Of a DNA stretch of 64,000 nucleotides, positions 36,492-45,070 are shown in pieces. The stretch is from Streptomyces sp. CCM_MD2014 (GTDB lineage Bacteria; Actinomycetota; Actinomycetes; Streptomycetales; Streptomycetaceae), in the NCBI RefSeq assembly GCF_000772045.1, contig NZ_CP009754.1, forward strand, positions 3,844,001 to 3,908,000. The letters run 5' to 3'. The notes beneath the pieces are model-generated. The model was given only the letters and a program-made list of their open reading frames with translations. It was not told the DNA's origin and searched no databases. The position numbers and the translations under genes were made by a program. Numbering within the stretch: position 1 is the stretch's first letter; every line of letters starts with the position of its first letter.

Positions 36492-38276
36492 TTACGAGCC
36501 GGACGGGCCCGGGGTGCCGCTGTCGGCGTCGCCCGGCGGGGGTGACGAGCCGTCCGGGCCGCCGGTCGGGGACGGGTCGCCGGTCGTCGGGTCCGGGTCG
36601 GGCGAGGTCGGCGGCGGGTCCTCGGTGGGCGTCGGGTCCGGATCGGCGGGCTGCGACGTGGAGGGGTCCGGGTCCGGGGTCTGGCCCGGGTGGGACGGGG
36701 ACGTGGTGTCGTCGGGGGTGCCGGGGCGCGGGTCCGGGCGGGACGGGGTGGGCGCGGGGCCGTAGCCCTCGATGGTCACGACGGCGTCGGCGGGCGAGAC
36801 GGCCACCCGTGCGCTCCAGTGGCCGGCCGGTTCGCGCAGGTGGTCGACGTACACCCGGACCGTCACGGACTCGCCGGGGCGCAGGGTGCCCGAGGACCGG
36901 CTCACGTAGAGCCAGGAGGCGTTGGGGGACACGGACCAGCGCACGGGGGCGTCGCCGGTCGCGGTCAGGGTGACCAGCGTGGTGTCGCCGTCGTGGCCGG
37001 CCGTCACCTTCAGGTGGCCGGTTCCCTTCTCTCCGGCGCCGGAGACACCGACCACCTCCACGGAGACGTCGGCCTCGCCGTTCTCGCCGAAACCGGCGCC
37101 GGGGGTGGTGCTCGCGTTGCCCGCGTTCTCGTAGCCGCCGTAGCCGCCGCCCGCCGACTCGCCCTCCAGGCCGTCCGGGTCCTGCGCCTCGCTGGCGCTG
37201 GCCGAGCGGCCCTCCTCGCCCTCGACGACGGGCGTGCCCCGGTAGGCCGCCCACAGGGCGAGCACCGGGGCCGCCACGACGGTGGCGACGACGGTGGTGG
37301 TGACGGCACGCGCGCGCAGACGGTCGCGGCGGGCCGCGCGATCCTTGGGATCCATCGGGAAGCCGCGCCGGTCGAAGCGGGGGGTGCTCCCCCGCGCGCG
37401 CGTGGTGTGGCCCGGGGGTCCGTGCAGGGCGGTGCGGGGGGCCTCCAGGACGGGCAGTTCGGCGGGGGTGACGCTGGTGCCGGGCCAGCGGCCGGGGATC
37501 GCGCGCTCGGCGGTACGGCGGCAGCGCGGGCAGTCGTCGACGTGCCGGACCAGCTCGCGGCGCAGGGCGCTGCTGAGGACGTAGCGGTTGTCGCCGGTGA
37601 GGCGGGACACGCCCGCGCAGGTGCCGGTCTCGACGACGGCCAGGGCGGCGCGGGTGCGTTCCACCTCGCAGGCGGCGGAGGCGAGCAGTTCGCGGGCGGC
37701 GGCGAGGTCCATGCCGAGGACGGCGGCGACCTCGTGGGGGGCCAGGTGGTGGCGCACGGCGAGTTCGAGTGCCTCGCGCTGCTCGGGGGTGGTGCCGGCG
37801 GCCTCCGGCCAGGCGAGGAGGGCGAGTTCGCTGCGGTGCCGCCGGGTGACCTCGTCGTTGGCGGCGGTGGCCGGCATGGTGGGGGACGTGGGTGTGGTGG
37901 GAGCGCTGGGGCGGCCTGCCGCGTGGCTGCCCGGACGTTTCTGCTTGGCCTCGGCCAGCTTGCGCAGGCACGCCCAGCGGGCCAGCGCGTACAGCCAGGC
38001 CCGGCGGTCGGCGGCGGACGGGGGGCCGCGGTGGCCACGGCGCTCGGCGAGCGCGAGGACCTCGGCCAGGGCGGTGGTCGCGGCGTCGTGGTCGCAGAGC
38101 ACGGACAGGCAGTACGTGAACAGGCCGTCCAGATACGTGTCGTACGCGGCGTGTCGCGCGGGCGGACGCTGCGCCGGCGGCTGTGCCAGCGCCCTCGCCG
38201 CGGTGCGGTCACGCGCTTCCCGGTGCGCCCGGTGTGCGCCGGTCGTGCGGGTCGTGGTTTCCGTACTGCTCCTCAT
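36492..38276 (-). CDS. Sigma-like / zinc-finger / transmembrane / BACON fusion protein
   Basis: A 594-residue multidomain protein. Residues about 45-105 resemble sigma region 2 (AYDTYLDGLFTYCLSVLCDH, RAWLYALARWACLRKLAEAK). Residues about 165-205 resemble region 4 (TPEQREALELAVRHHLAPHE, VAAVLGMDLAAARELLASA). A zinc-finger-like HVDDCPRCRR follows (about 243-252), then a TM helix AVTTTVVATVVAAPVLALWA (about 325-345), a BACON-type domain (VRWSVSPNASWLYVSRSSGT with GTLRPGESVTVRVYVD) and a 90-residue Pro/Asp/Thr tail. It could act as a membrane-tethered sigma factor or anti-sigma fusion. ATG 38276 lacks a clear ribosome site. Confidence 0.72.
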   Translation of the reverse strand: MRSSTETTTRTTGAHRAHREARDRTAARALAQPPAQRPPARHAAYDTYLDGLFTYCLSVLCDHDAATTALAEVLALAERRGHRGPPSAADRRAWLYALARWACLRKLAEAKQKRPGSHAAGRPSAPTTPTSPTMPATAANDEVTRRHRSELALLAWPEAAGTTPEQREALELAVRHHLAPHEVAAVLGMDLAAARELLASAACEVERTRAALAVVETGTCAGVSRLTGDNRYVLSSALRRELVRHVDDCPRCRRTAERAIPGRWPGTSVTPAELPVLEAPRTALHGPPGHTTRARGSTPRFDRRGFPMDPKDRAARRDRLRARAVTTTVVATVVAAPVLALWAAYRGTPVVEGEEGRSASASEAQDPDGLEGESAGGGYGGYENAGNASTTPGAGFGENGEADVSVEVVGVSGAGEKGTGHLKVTAGHDGDTTLVTLTATGDAPVRWSVSPNASWLYVSRSSGTLRPGESVTVRVYVDHLREPAGHWSARVAVSPADAVVTIEGYGPAPTPSRPDPRPGTPDDTTSPSHPGQTPDPDPSTSQPADPDPTPTEDPPPTSPDPDPTTGDPSPTGGPDGSSPPPGDADSGTPGPSGS

Positions 38277-38441
38277 CACTCGGCGACCGTAGGGGGCTAT
38301 GGGTGGCGCGAACTGGCGCGTTGGGCACTTTTAATCCGTACGGGTGAAACGATCCCTCATAAGGGGACAGGAACCTGCCCTTCCGTGGCCGGGGCGGGGT
38401 CGCCGTCGTCCGTTCGTGGTGCCGGATGCGGGTGCCTCCGG

Positions 38442-38532
38442 CGGTGGGGGTGCGGGGTGCCTGCGGCGCCGGTGCGGGTTCGGTGGGGGTGCGGGGTGCC
38501 TGCGGCGCCGGTGCGGGTTCGGTGGGGGTGCG
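38442..38532. repeat. 39-bp tandem repeat (2.3 units)
   Basis: Two identical 39-bp units (38442-38480, 38481-38519), each beginning CGGTGGGGGTGCGGGGTGCC, followed by 13 bp of a third. The period is a multiple of three. Confidence 0.9.
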
Positions 38533-38713
38533 CGTAGCGCCTTGGGTTCGGTGGGTGGGTCGGGGTCGGGCCGGGGGGTGTCCGTCCTCGGAACGGCGCG
38601 GAATCGGTCGGCCACAGACCTGACCGGCGCGGACGCGCCAACCGCTGCGGGCGGACACCCCCCGACCCGCCCCCTCCTCGCCGTACGCGGCTCTCCCCGC
38701 CGCCGTCGTCGTA

Positions 38714-38757
38714 GCTGCGGGCAGTCGTGCCGCTGGGGCGGCACGGGTGGGCGCAGC
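38714..38757. repeat. Dispersed palindromic repeat, copy 2
   Basis: Outer arms GCTGCG (38714-38719) and CGCAGC (38752-38757) enclose GTGCCGC-TGGG-GCGGCAC (38727-38744). Shares a 32-bp identical core with 10858-10889. It would form a strong cruciform or RNA hairpin. Confidence 0.8.
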
Positions 38758-38876
38758 GGCACCCCGGCAGCGCCGGGCCGCGTCACCCACCCCCGCACCC
38801 ACGCCGGGCACCCTGCGGGCGCCGGGCCCGCACCCGCGCCGGGTTCGTTGTCAGTGGGGGCGGTTACCGTTCGTGC

Positions 38877-40286
38877 ATGGCTGCCCGTACGAAGTCCGCC
38901 AAGGAACGGCCGTCCTACCGCTGCACAGAGTGCGGCTGGCAGACGGCCAAGTGGCTCGGCCGCTGCCCCGAATGCCAGGCATGGGGCACGGTCGAGGAGT
39001 ACGGTGCGCCCGCCGTGCGTACGACCACGCCGGGGCGCGTCACGACCTCCGCGGTGCCCATCGGCCAGGTGGACGGCCGGCAGGCGACCGCCCGCTCCAC
39101 CGGCGTGCCCGAGCTGGACCGGGTGCTCGGCGGCGGGCTGGTGCCCGGGGCCGTGGTGCTCGTCGCGGGAGAGCCCGGCGTCGGCAAGTCCACGCTGCTC
39201 CTCGACGTCGCGGCCAAGTCCGCGAGCGACGAGCACCGGACGCTGTACGTCACCGGTGAGGAGTCGGCCAGCCAGGTGCGGCTGCGGGCCGACCGGATCC
39301 ACGCCATCGACGACCATCTGTATCTCGCCGCCGAGACCGACCTCGCGGCCGTGCTCGGGCATCTGGACGCCGTCAAGCCGTCGCTGCTGATCCTGGACTC
39401 CGTACAGACCGTCGCCTCGCCCGAGATCGACGGCGCCCCGGGCGGCATGGCGCAGGTGCGGGAGGTGGCGGGGGCCCTGATCCGGGCTTCCAAGGAGCGC
39501 GGCATGTCCACGCTGCTGGTGGGCCACGTCACCAAGGACGGGGCCATCGCGGGGCCGCGGCTCCTTGAGCACCTCGTGGACGTCGTCCTGCATTTCGAGG
39601 GTGACCGGCATGCGCGGCTGAGGCTGGTGCGAGGCGTCAAGAACCGGTACGGGACGACGGACGAGGTCGGCTGTTTCGAGCTGCACGACGAAGGGATCAC
39701 GGGGCTCGCCGATCCCAGCGGGCTGTTCCTCACGCGGCGGGCCGAGCCGGTGCCCGGTACCTGTCTGACCGTCACCCTGGAGGGCCGGCGGCCGCTGGTC
39801 GCCGAGGTGCAGGCGCTGACCGTCGACTCGCAGATTCCCTCGCCCCGGCGCACCACCTCGGGGCTCGAGACCTCGCGGGTGTCGATGATGCTGGCCGTGC
39901 TGGAGCAGCGCGGGCGCATCAGCGCCTTGGGCAAGAGGGACATCTACAGTGCGACCGTGGGCGGGGTGAAGCTCTCCGAGCCGGCCGCCGACCTCGCCGT
40001 CGCGCTCGCGCTGGCCAGCGCGGCCAGTGACACTCCGCTGCCCAAGAACCTCGTGGCGATCGGCGAGGTCGGGCTCGCCGGAGAGGTGAGACGGGTCACG
40101 GGGGTGCAGCGCAGGCTCTCCGAGGCGCACCGGCTGGGCTTCACGCACGCCCTGGTGCCGGCCGATCCGGGGAAGGTCCCTGACGGCATGAAGGTCCTGG
40201 AAGTCGCGGACATGGGGGACGCCCTGCGGGTGCTTCCGCGCTCGCGTCGCCGAGAGGCCCCACGGGAGGAGGGAGACCGCCGGTAG
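38877..40286 (+). CDS. radA: DNA repair protein RadA
   Basis: A RecA-like branch-migration helicase. The 469-residue protein begins with a four-Cys zinc finger (YRCTECGWQTAKWLGRCPEC), followed by Walker A GEPGVGKSTLL near residue 97, Walker B LLILDSVQT, the RadA-specific KNRYG motif (VRGVKNRYGTTDEVG) and a C-terminal Lon-like domain (PKNLVAIGEVGLAGEVRRV). ATG 38877 (MAARTKSAKERPSYRC) places the finger at the N terminus as usual. It lies 81 bp upstream of disA, the usual arrangement; RadA is reported to affect DisA activity in other bacteria. Confidence 0.95.
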   Translation: MAARTKSAKERPSYRCTECGWQTAKWLGRCPECQAWGTVEEYGAPAVRTTTPGRVTTSAVPIGQVDGRQATARSTGVPELDRVLGGGLVPGAVVLVAGEPGVGKSTLLLDVAAKSASDEHRTLYVTGEESASQVRLRADRIHAIDDHLYLAAETDLAAVLGHLDAVKPSLLILDSVQTVASPEIDGAPGGMAQVREVAGALIRASKERGMSTLLVGHVTKDGAIAGPRLLEHLVDVVLHFEGDRHARLRLVRGVKNRYGTTDEVGCFELHDEGITGLADPSGLFLTRRAEPVPGTCLTVTLEGRRPLVAEVQALTVDSQIPSPRRTTSGLETSRVSMMLAVLEQRGRISALGKRDIYSATVGGVKLSEPAADLAVALALASAASDTPLPKNLVAIGEVGLAGEVRRVTGVQRRLSEAHRLGFTHALVPADPGKVPDGMKVLEVADMGDALRVLPRSRRREAPREEGDRR

Positions 40287-40367
40287 ACTTTGCCCTGGTC
40301 TCGCCCGTCCGTACGACCGAATGTGCGACACGGGAGCGCCAGAAGAACCTGCGACCGGAGGAGTGCA

Positions 40368-41492
40368 GTGGCAGCCAACGACCGGGCAGCAGCTCCCGGA
40401 AAGTCCGGTGGGAGTGCCGGTGCCGATGGCCTGATGCGCGCCTCACTGAGCGCCGTGGCGCCCGGCACGTCCCTGCGCGACGGCCTGGAGCGGGTCCTGC
40501 GCGGCAACACGGGCGGTCTGATCGTGCTGGGCTCCGACAAGACCGTCGAGCAGATGTGCACGGGCGGTTTCGTGCTGGACGTCGAGTTCACCGCGACCCG
40601 GCTGCGCGAGCTGTGCAAGCTCGACGGCGGCATCGTGCTCTCGTCCGACCTGTCGAAGATCCTGCGGGCCGGGGTGCAGCTGCTTCCCGATCCGACCATC
40701 CCCACGGAGGAGACCGGCACGCGGCACCGCACGGCGGACCGGGTCAGCAAGCAGGTCGGGTTCCCCGTCGTGTCGGTGTCGCAGTCGATGCGGCTGATCG
40801 CGCTGTACGTGGACGGGCAGCGGCGGGTGCTGGAGGATTCGGCGGCGATCCTGTCGCGGGCCAATCAGGCGCTGGCGACGCTGGAGCGGTACAAGCTGCG
40901 CCTCGACGAGGTCGCGGGCACGCTGTCGGCGCTGGAGATCGAGGACCTGGTGACGGTGCGGGACGTCTCCGCGGTCGCGCAGCGGCTGGAGATGGTGCGC
41001 CGGATCGCCACCGAGATCGCCGAGTACGTGGTGGAGCTGGGGACGGACGGGCGGCTGCTCGCGCTGCAGTTGGACGAGCTGATCGCCGGGGTGGAGCCGG
41101 AGCGCGAGCTGGTGGTGCGGGACTACGTGCCCGAGCCGACCGCCAAGCGGTCCCGCACGGTCGACGAGGCGCTCGCCGAGCTGGACAAGCTCAGCCATGC
41201 GGAACTGCTGGAACTGTCCACGGTGGCCCGGGCGTTGGGTTACACCGGGTCGCCGGAGACGCTGGACTCGGCGGTGTCGCCGCGCGGCTTCCGGCTGCTG
41301 GCCAAGGTGCCGCGGCTGCCCGGCGCGATCATCGACCGGCTGGTGGAGCACTTCGGCGGCCTGCAGAAGCTGCTCGCCGCCAGTGTCGACGACCTGCAGA
41401 CCGTGGACGGCGTCGGCGAGGCGCGGGCGCGCAGCGTGCGCGAGGGGCTGTCGCGGCTGGCGGAGTCGTCGATCCTGGAGCGCTACGTCTGA
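40368..41492 (+). CDS. disA: DNA integrity scanning protein DisA (diadenylate cyclase)
   Basis: Makes the second messenger c-di-AMP from two ATP and scans DNA for branched structures. The 374-residue protein has the N-terminal DAC domain with LDGGIVLSSD (the usual DGA motif reads DGG here) and GTRHRTADRVSKQ (RHR motif), a central helical spine, and a C-terminal RuvA-like helix-hairpin-helix (LVEHFGGLQKLLAASVDDLQ, VDGVGEARARSVREGLSRL). GTG 40368 has GGAGGAG 5 nt upstream. It probably forms an operon with radA. Confidence 0.95.
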   Translation: MAANDRAAAPGKSGGSAGADGLMRASLSAVAPGTSLRDGLERVLRGNTGGLIVLGSDKTVEQMCTGGFVLDVEFTATRLRELCKLDGGIVLSSDLSKILRAGVQLLPDPTIPTEETGTRHRTADRVSKQVGFPVVSVSQSMRLIALYVDGQRRVLEDSAAILSRANQALATLERYKLRLDEVAGTLSALEIEDLVTVRDVSAVAQRLEMVRRIATEIAEYVVELGTDGRLLALQLDELIAGVEPERELVVRDYVPEPTAKRSRTVDEALAELDKLSHAELLELSTVARALGYTGSPETLDSAVSPRGFRLLAKVPRLPGAIIDRLVEHFGGLQKLLAASVDDLQTVDGVGEARARSVREGLSRLAESSILERYV

Positions 41493-41512
41493 GTCCTCGG
41501 GCCCGCCCGTGA

Positions 41513-42355
41513 TCAGTCGCTCTTGAGGACGAACGACGTGCGCACCTTCTCGAACCCGGCCGCCTTGGCCTCCACCAGGTAGGTGCCCGCCTTGGCCGAA
41601 CCCGCGGGCGGCGTACCGCACTCGGGGGCGCTCGGCTTGCGGTCCCACTTCACGGTGTAGGTGATTCCGCTGCCGGCGGCCACCCGGTACCGCAGGCTGC
41701 CCTCGCCCTCGACGCAGTCGTCCGAGGCCCAGTAGGCGTCGTCACCGCTGGCCGGGGTGATCGTGAACACCGCGTGCTCCGGGCCGAGATCGACCTCGCA
41801 GTCGGTGCCGGAGGTGTTCCGCGCGGTCAGTTCGAAGGCCGGAGTCTGGCCGGGCGAGTAGCTGTTGCGGACGCTGCGCAGGCTCAACTTCACCGCGCCC
41901 GGCGTGCAGTCGGGCAGCGCCGACCCGGCCGGCAGCGCGTCACCCGCGCCGACGCCCGTCACCGCACCGCCGCCCGAGGCGCTTCCCGAACCGCCCGACC
42001 CGTCACCGCCGCCGGACTCACCGCCGCCGGACCCGGACCCGGCGCCCGGCCCGTCACCGCTTCCGGAACTCGCCCCGGAACCCGAGCCGTTGGAGTCCCC
42101 GCTCCCCGACTCGTCGCGTCCGCCGGGGGCCTGGCTGATCGCCGGGCCGGAACCCGAGGGGCCCGGAGTGATGGAGGGCGCCGGGTTCTTGCCGTCGGCC
42201 CCGGCCTTGCCGCCGTTGCCGCCGTCCCCGCCGCCGGAGACCACGATCCAGGCGATCAGTAGCGCCAACAGGGCGAAAAGAGACAGCAGTACGGCCCTCC
42301 GTCGCCAGTAGATGGAGGAGGGAAGCGGCCCGACCGGATTGCGCAGAGATCCCAC
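41513..42355 (-). CDS. Hypothetical membrane-anchored protein with Gly/Ser linker
   Basis: A 280-residue protein of unknown function. A short cytoplasmic start (VGSLRNPVGPLPSSIYWRRR) precedes one TM helix AVLLSLFALLALLIAWIVVS. About 100 residues of Gly/Ser/Asp-rich linker follow, then an extracytoplasmic domain (LSLRSVRNSYSPGQTPAFEL, CEVDLGPEHAVFTI, GTYLVEAKAAGFEKVRTSFV) with four Cys that may form disulfides, resembling an Ig-like fold. GTG 42355 lies 7 nt after a TACAGT hexamer, suggesting a leaderless mRNA. It is divergent from mutY. Confidence 0.72.
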   Translation of the reverse strand: MGSLRNPVGPLPSSIYWRRRAVLLSLFALLALLIAWIVVSGGGDGGNGGKAGADGKNPAPSITPGPSGSGPAISQAPGGRDESGSGDSNGSGSGASSGSGDGPGAGSGSGGGESGGGDGSGGSGSASGGGAVTGVGAGDALPAGSALPDCTPGAVKLSLRSVRNSYSPGQTPAFELTARNTSGTDCEVDLGPEHAVFTITPASGDDAYWASDDCVEGEGSLRYRVAAGSGITYTVKWDRKPSAPECGTPPAGSAKAGTYLVEAKAAGFEKVRTSFVLKSD

Positions 42356-42512
42356 GGCCCAAACTGTACGAGAGATCGGCGCGTTCCCTTGTCCCACCCG
42401 CCGTTCGGCTCGCATCTTTTACGGATCATCATTCCGACAGACCGGCCCGCCGGCCGCCACCGGGTGGCGGTGTTCCCGTGCGGAGGCCCTCACGTGGCAG
42501 GATCGGAGGGTC

Positions 42513-43439
42513 ATGACTGCGCCCACGAAGCCCTCGCCAGGCGGACCCTCCGACCCCGCCGCGTCCGGTGTGCCGCTGCACGCCCCCGTCATCGACTGGT
42601 TCGACGAGCACGCCCGCGATCTGCCGTGGCGGCGTCCCGAGGCCGGTGCCTGGGGCGTGATGGTCAGCGAGTTCATGCTCCAGCAGACGCCGGTCAGCCG
42701 CGTCCTGCCCGTGTACGAGCAGTGGCTGGCCCGCTGGCCGCGCCCCGCCGACCTCGCCGCCGAGGCACCCGGCGAGGCCGTCCGCGCCTGGGGCCGCCTC
42801 GGCTACCCGCGCCGCGCCCTGCGCCTGCACGGCGCCGCCGCGGCCATAACGGAACGGCACGGCGGCGACGTACCCGCCGACCACGCCCAGCTGCTGGCGC
42901 TGCCCGGCATCGGCGAGTACACGGCCGCCGCGGTCGCCTCCTTCGCCTACGGCCAGCGGCACGCCGTACTGGACACCAACGTCCGCCGGGTCTTCGCCCG
43001 CGCGGTCACCGGCGTGCAGTACCCGCCGAACGCCACCACCGCCGCCGAGCGGAAGCTGGCGCGGGCGCTGCTGCCCGACGAGGAGGCGAGCGCCGCCCGC
43101 TGGGCCGCCGCGTCGATGGAGCTGGGCGCCCTGGTCTGCACGGCGAAGAACGAGGCGTGCCACCGCTGTCCGATCGCGGCCCGGTGCGCCTGGCGACTGG
43201 CCGGCAAGCCCGCGCACGACGGGCCGCCGCGGCGCGGCCAGACGTACGCGGGCACCGACCGGCAGGTGCGCGGGCGGCTGCTCGCGGTGCTGCGGGAGGC
43301 GACCGCGCCGGTGCCGCAGGCGGTCCTCGACCAGGTGTGGCAGGAACCGGTCCAGCGTGCCCGCGCCCTGGACGGCCTCGTGGCCGACGGTCTGGTGGAG
43401 CCGCTCGCGGACGGGCTGTACCGGCTGCCGCTGAGCTGA
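42513..43439 (+). CDS. mutY: A/G-specific adenine glycosylase MutY
   Basis: Removes adenine mispaired with 8-oxoguanine. The 308-residue protein has the HhH-GPD fold: SEFMLQQTPVSRVLPVYEQW, LPGIGEYTAAAVASFAYGQR (helix-hairpin-helix) and VLDTNVRRVFAR with the catalytic Asp. The 4Fe-4S loop C-x6-C-x2-C-x5-C (CTAKNEACHRCPIAARC) is complete. The C-terminal NUDIX-like recognition domain of longer MutY is replaced by a short winged-helix-like segment. ATG 42513 follows GGAGGG. Confidence 0.92.
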   Translation: MTAPTKPSPGGPSDPAASGVPLHAPVIDWFDEHARDLPWRRPEAGAWGVMVSEFMLQQTPVSRVLPVYEQWLARWPRPADLAAEAPGEAVRAWGRLGYPRRALRLHGAAAAITERHGGDVPADHAQLLALPGIGEYTAAAVASFAYGQRHAVLDTNVRRVFARAVTGVQYPPNATTAAERKLARALLPDEEASAARWAAASMELGALVCTAKNEACHRCPIAARCAWRLAGKPAHDGPPRRGQTYAGTDRQVRGRLLAVLREATAPVPQAVLDQVWQEPVQRARALDGLVADGLVEPLADGLYRLPLS

Positions 43440-43716
43440 CGTACGGCGGCGGTCGGCACCTTTGTGACGGCTCCCCCCGTCGGGCAAATCACCCCATGTC
43501 CCCATCAAGTGGGCTGTCGTTTTAACCGGTTCCTACTTCCGTTACACAACCGACGGACAGCCGAGGGTTTGCCGCAGGCTGCTTCGCACAGCGCCGTGAC
43601 AACGCTTCCCTACCTTCGTTTGCGTGCCCGGAGGGGCACGGCAACGACCAAGGACCACAGGCAGTGGGCCGGCGGATGACCAACGCCGGGATACGGGGAA
43701 TCGGAAGGCGGTTGAC

Positions 43717-44250
43717 ATGGGCGAGGTGCTCGAGTTCGAGGAGTACGTCCGCACCCGGCAGGACGCGCTGCTGCGCAGTGCCCGGCGTCTGGTCCCCGAC
43801 CCCGTCGACGCCCAGGACCTGCTGCAGACGGCGCTGGCGCGGACGTACGGGCGCTGGGAGACGATCGAGGACAAGCGGCTCGCGGACGCCTACCTGCGCC
43901 GGGTGATGATCAACACCCGGACCGAGTGGTGGCGGGCGCGGAAGCTGGAGGAGGTGCCGACCGAGCAGCTCCCCGAGTCCCCCATGGACGACGCCACCGA
44001 GCAGCACGCGGACCGCGCCCTGCTGATGGACGTCCTCAAGGTGCTCGCCCCGAAGCAGCGCAGCGTCGTGGTGCTGCGACACTGGGAGCAGATGTCAACG
44101 GAGGAGACCGCCGCCGCCCTCGGCATGTCGGCGGGAACGGTCAAGAGCACGCTGCACCGGGCGCTCGCCCGGCTCCGGGAGGAGCTGGTCGCCCGCGATC
44201 TGGACGCACGGGCGCTGGAGCGTGAGGAGCGGGAGCGTTGCGCGGCCTGA
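43717..44250 (+). CDS. sigE: ECF sigma factor SigE (cell-envelope stress)
   Basis: Directs the envelope-stress regulon of Streptomyces. The 177-residue protein starts MGEVLEFEEYVRTRQDALLR; sigma region 2 includes DAQDLLQTALARTYGRWE and region 4 includes LLMDVLKVLAPKQRSVVVLR followed by STEETAAALGMSAGTVKSTL. Start ATG 43717 has GGAAGG 8 nt upstream. Unlike most ECF sigma genes it is not followed by an anti-sigma gene but by cseA, cseB and cseC, whose products control its transcription; that identifies the locus. Confidence 0.95.
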   Translation: MGEVLEFEEYVRTRQDALLRSARRLVPDPVDAQDLLQTALARTYGRWETIEDKRLADAYLRRVMINTRTEWWRARKLEEVPTEQLPESPMDDATEQHADRALLMDVLKVLAPKQRSVVVLRHWEQMSTEETAAALGMSAGTVKSTLHRALARLREELVARDLDARALEREERERCAA

Positions 44251-44936
44251 CCGACGGTCGGACACCCGGGGAGACCCGGAGGACATCCGGGGAGCCCCGG
44301 AGAACCACGCAGGCGGCGAGTACGGCGGTGGCCGTGTTCGTCGCCCTCGGCGTTTCCCTGTCCGGCTGCGGGACCGGCGGCACCGGCGCCCGGGACGAGG
44401 GGCCGGCCCACGCGGACGCGGTGGGCGGCGCCGCCTCCCCGTCCCCCGAGCCCGCGGCGAAGGCGTCGCCCTCGAAGGCCCCCGACCGCGTGGACGCGGT
44501 GCGGCTCGTCAAGGCCGACCCCAGGGTCTCCGCGGAGGTCAAGCGCGAGCTGAAGCCGTGCGTCGCCGACGAGTACCCCGTCGACGTGTCGTACGGCAAG
44601 CTGACCGGCGGCTCGGCGGAGGACGTCGTCGTCAACGTGCTGACGTGCGGTGACGCGGTGGGCGTGGGCAGTTACGTGTACCGCGAGGAGGACGGCGGGT
44701 ACCAGAACGTCTTCAAGGCGGAGGCGCCTCCGGTCTACGCGGAGATAGACCGCGGCGACCTGGTGGTGACCAAGCAGGTGTACGACAAGGGGGACCCGGT
44801 GTCGAGTCCGTCCGGCGAGAACGTGATCACGTACCGCTGGGCGTCCAACCGGTTCACCGAGGAGTACCGCACCCACAACGACTACAGCAACTCCGCGGGG
44901 AACGCGCCCACTCCGGCTCCCGAGCCGGACGGCTGA
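44238..44936 (+). CDS. cseA: Lipoprotein CseA, negative regulator of the sigE system
   Basis: An extracytoplasmic lipoprotein that in S. coelicolor dampens CseC-dependent activation of sigE. The 232-residue product has a signal peptide (TTQAASTAVAVFVALGVSLS) and lipobox LSGC near residue 43. The mature part is Ala/Pro/Ser-rich and then folds as KPCVADEYPVDVSYGKLTGG and EDVVVNVLTCGDAVGVGSYV, with two Cys. A TTG at 44238, overlapping the sigE end by 13 bp and preceded by GAGGAGCGGGAG, is the probable start. Confidence 0.88.
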   Translation: MRGLTDGRTPGETRRTSGEPRRTTQAASTAVAVFVALGVSLSGCGTGGTGARDEGPAHADAVGGAASPSPEPAAKASPSKAPDRVDAVRLVKADPRVSAEVKRELKPCVADEYPVDVSYGKLTGGSAEDVVVNVLTCGDAVGVGSYVYREEDGGYQNVFKAEAPPVYAEIDRGDLVVTKQVYDKGDPVSSPSGENVITYRWASNRFTEEYRTHNDYSNSAGNAPTPAPEPDG

Positions 44937-45070
44937 CCCGCCCGTCGCGCCGACCGACGCGAACCGATCGGACCGCTCGCACCGATGACCGGGTGAACGT
45001 GGTGCGCGGTCGGTGCACGGTCCGGCACCCCTGTTCGACCCGACCACACATGAGGACTGAGAGCACCGGG

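Larger units (their letters stand above)
38277..38876. other. 600-bp repeat-rich intergenic region before radA
   Basis: No supported gene. It contains a 39-bp tandem repeat (38442-38532), copy 2 of the dispersed palindromic repeat (38714-38757), and the start of radA at 38877. Long open frames in this stretch come only from its extreme G+C content. Confidence 0.7.
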
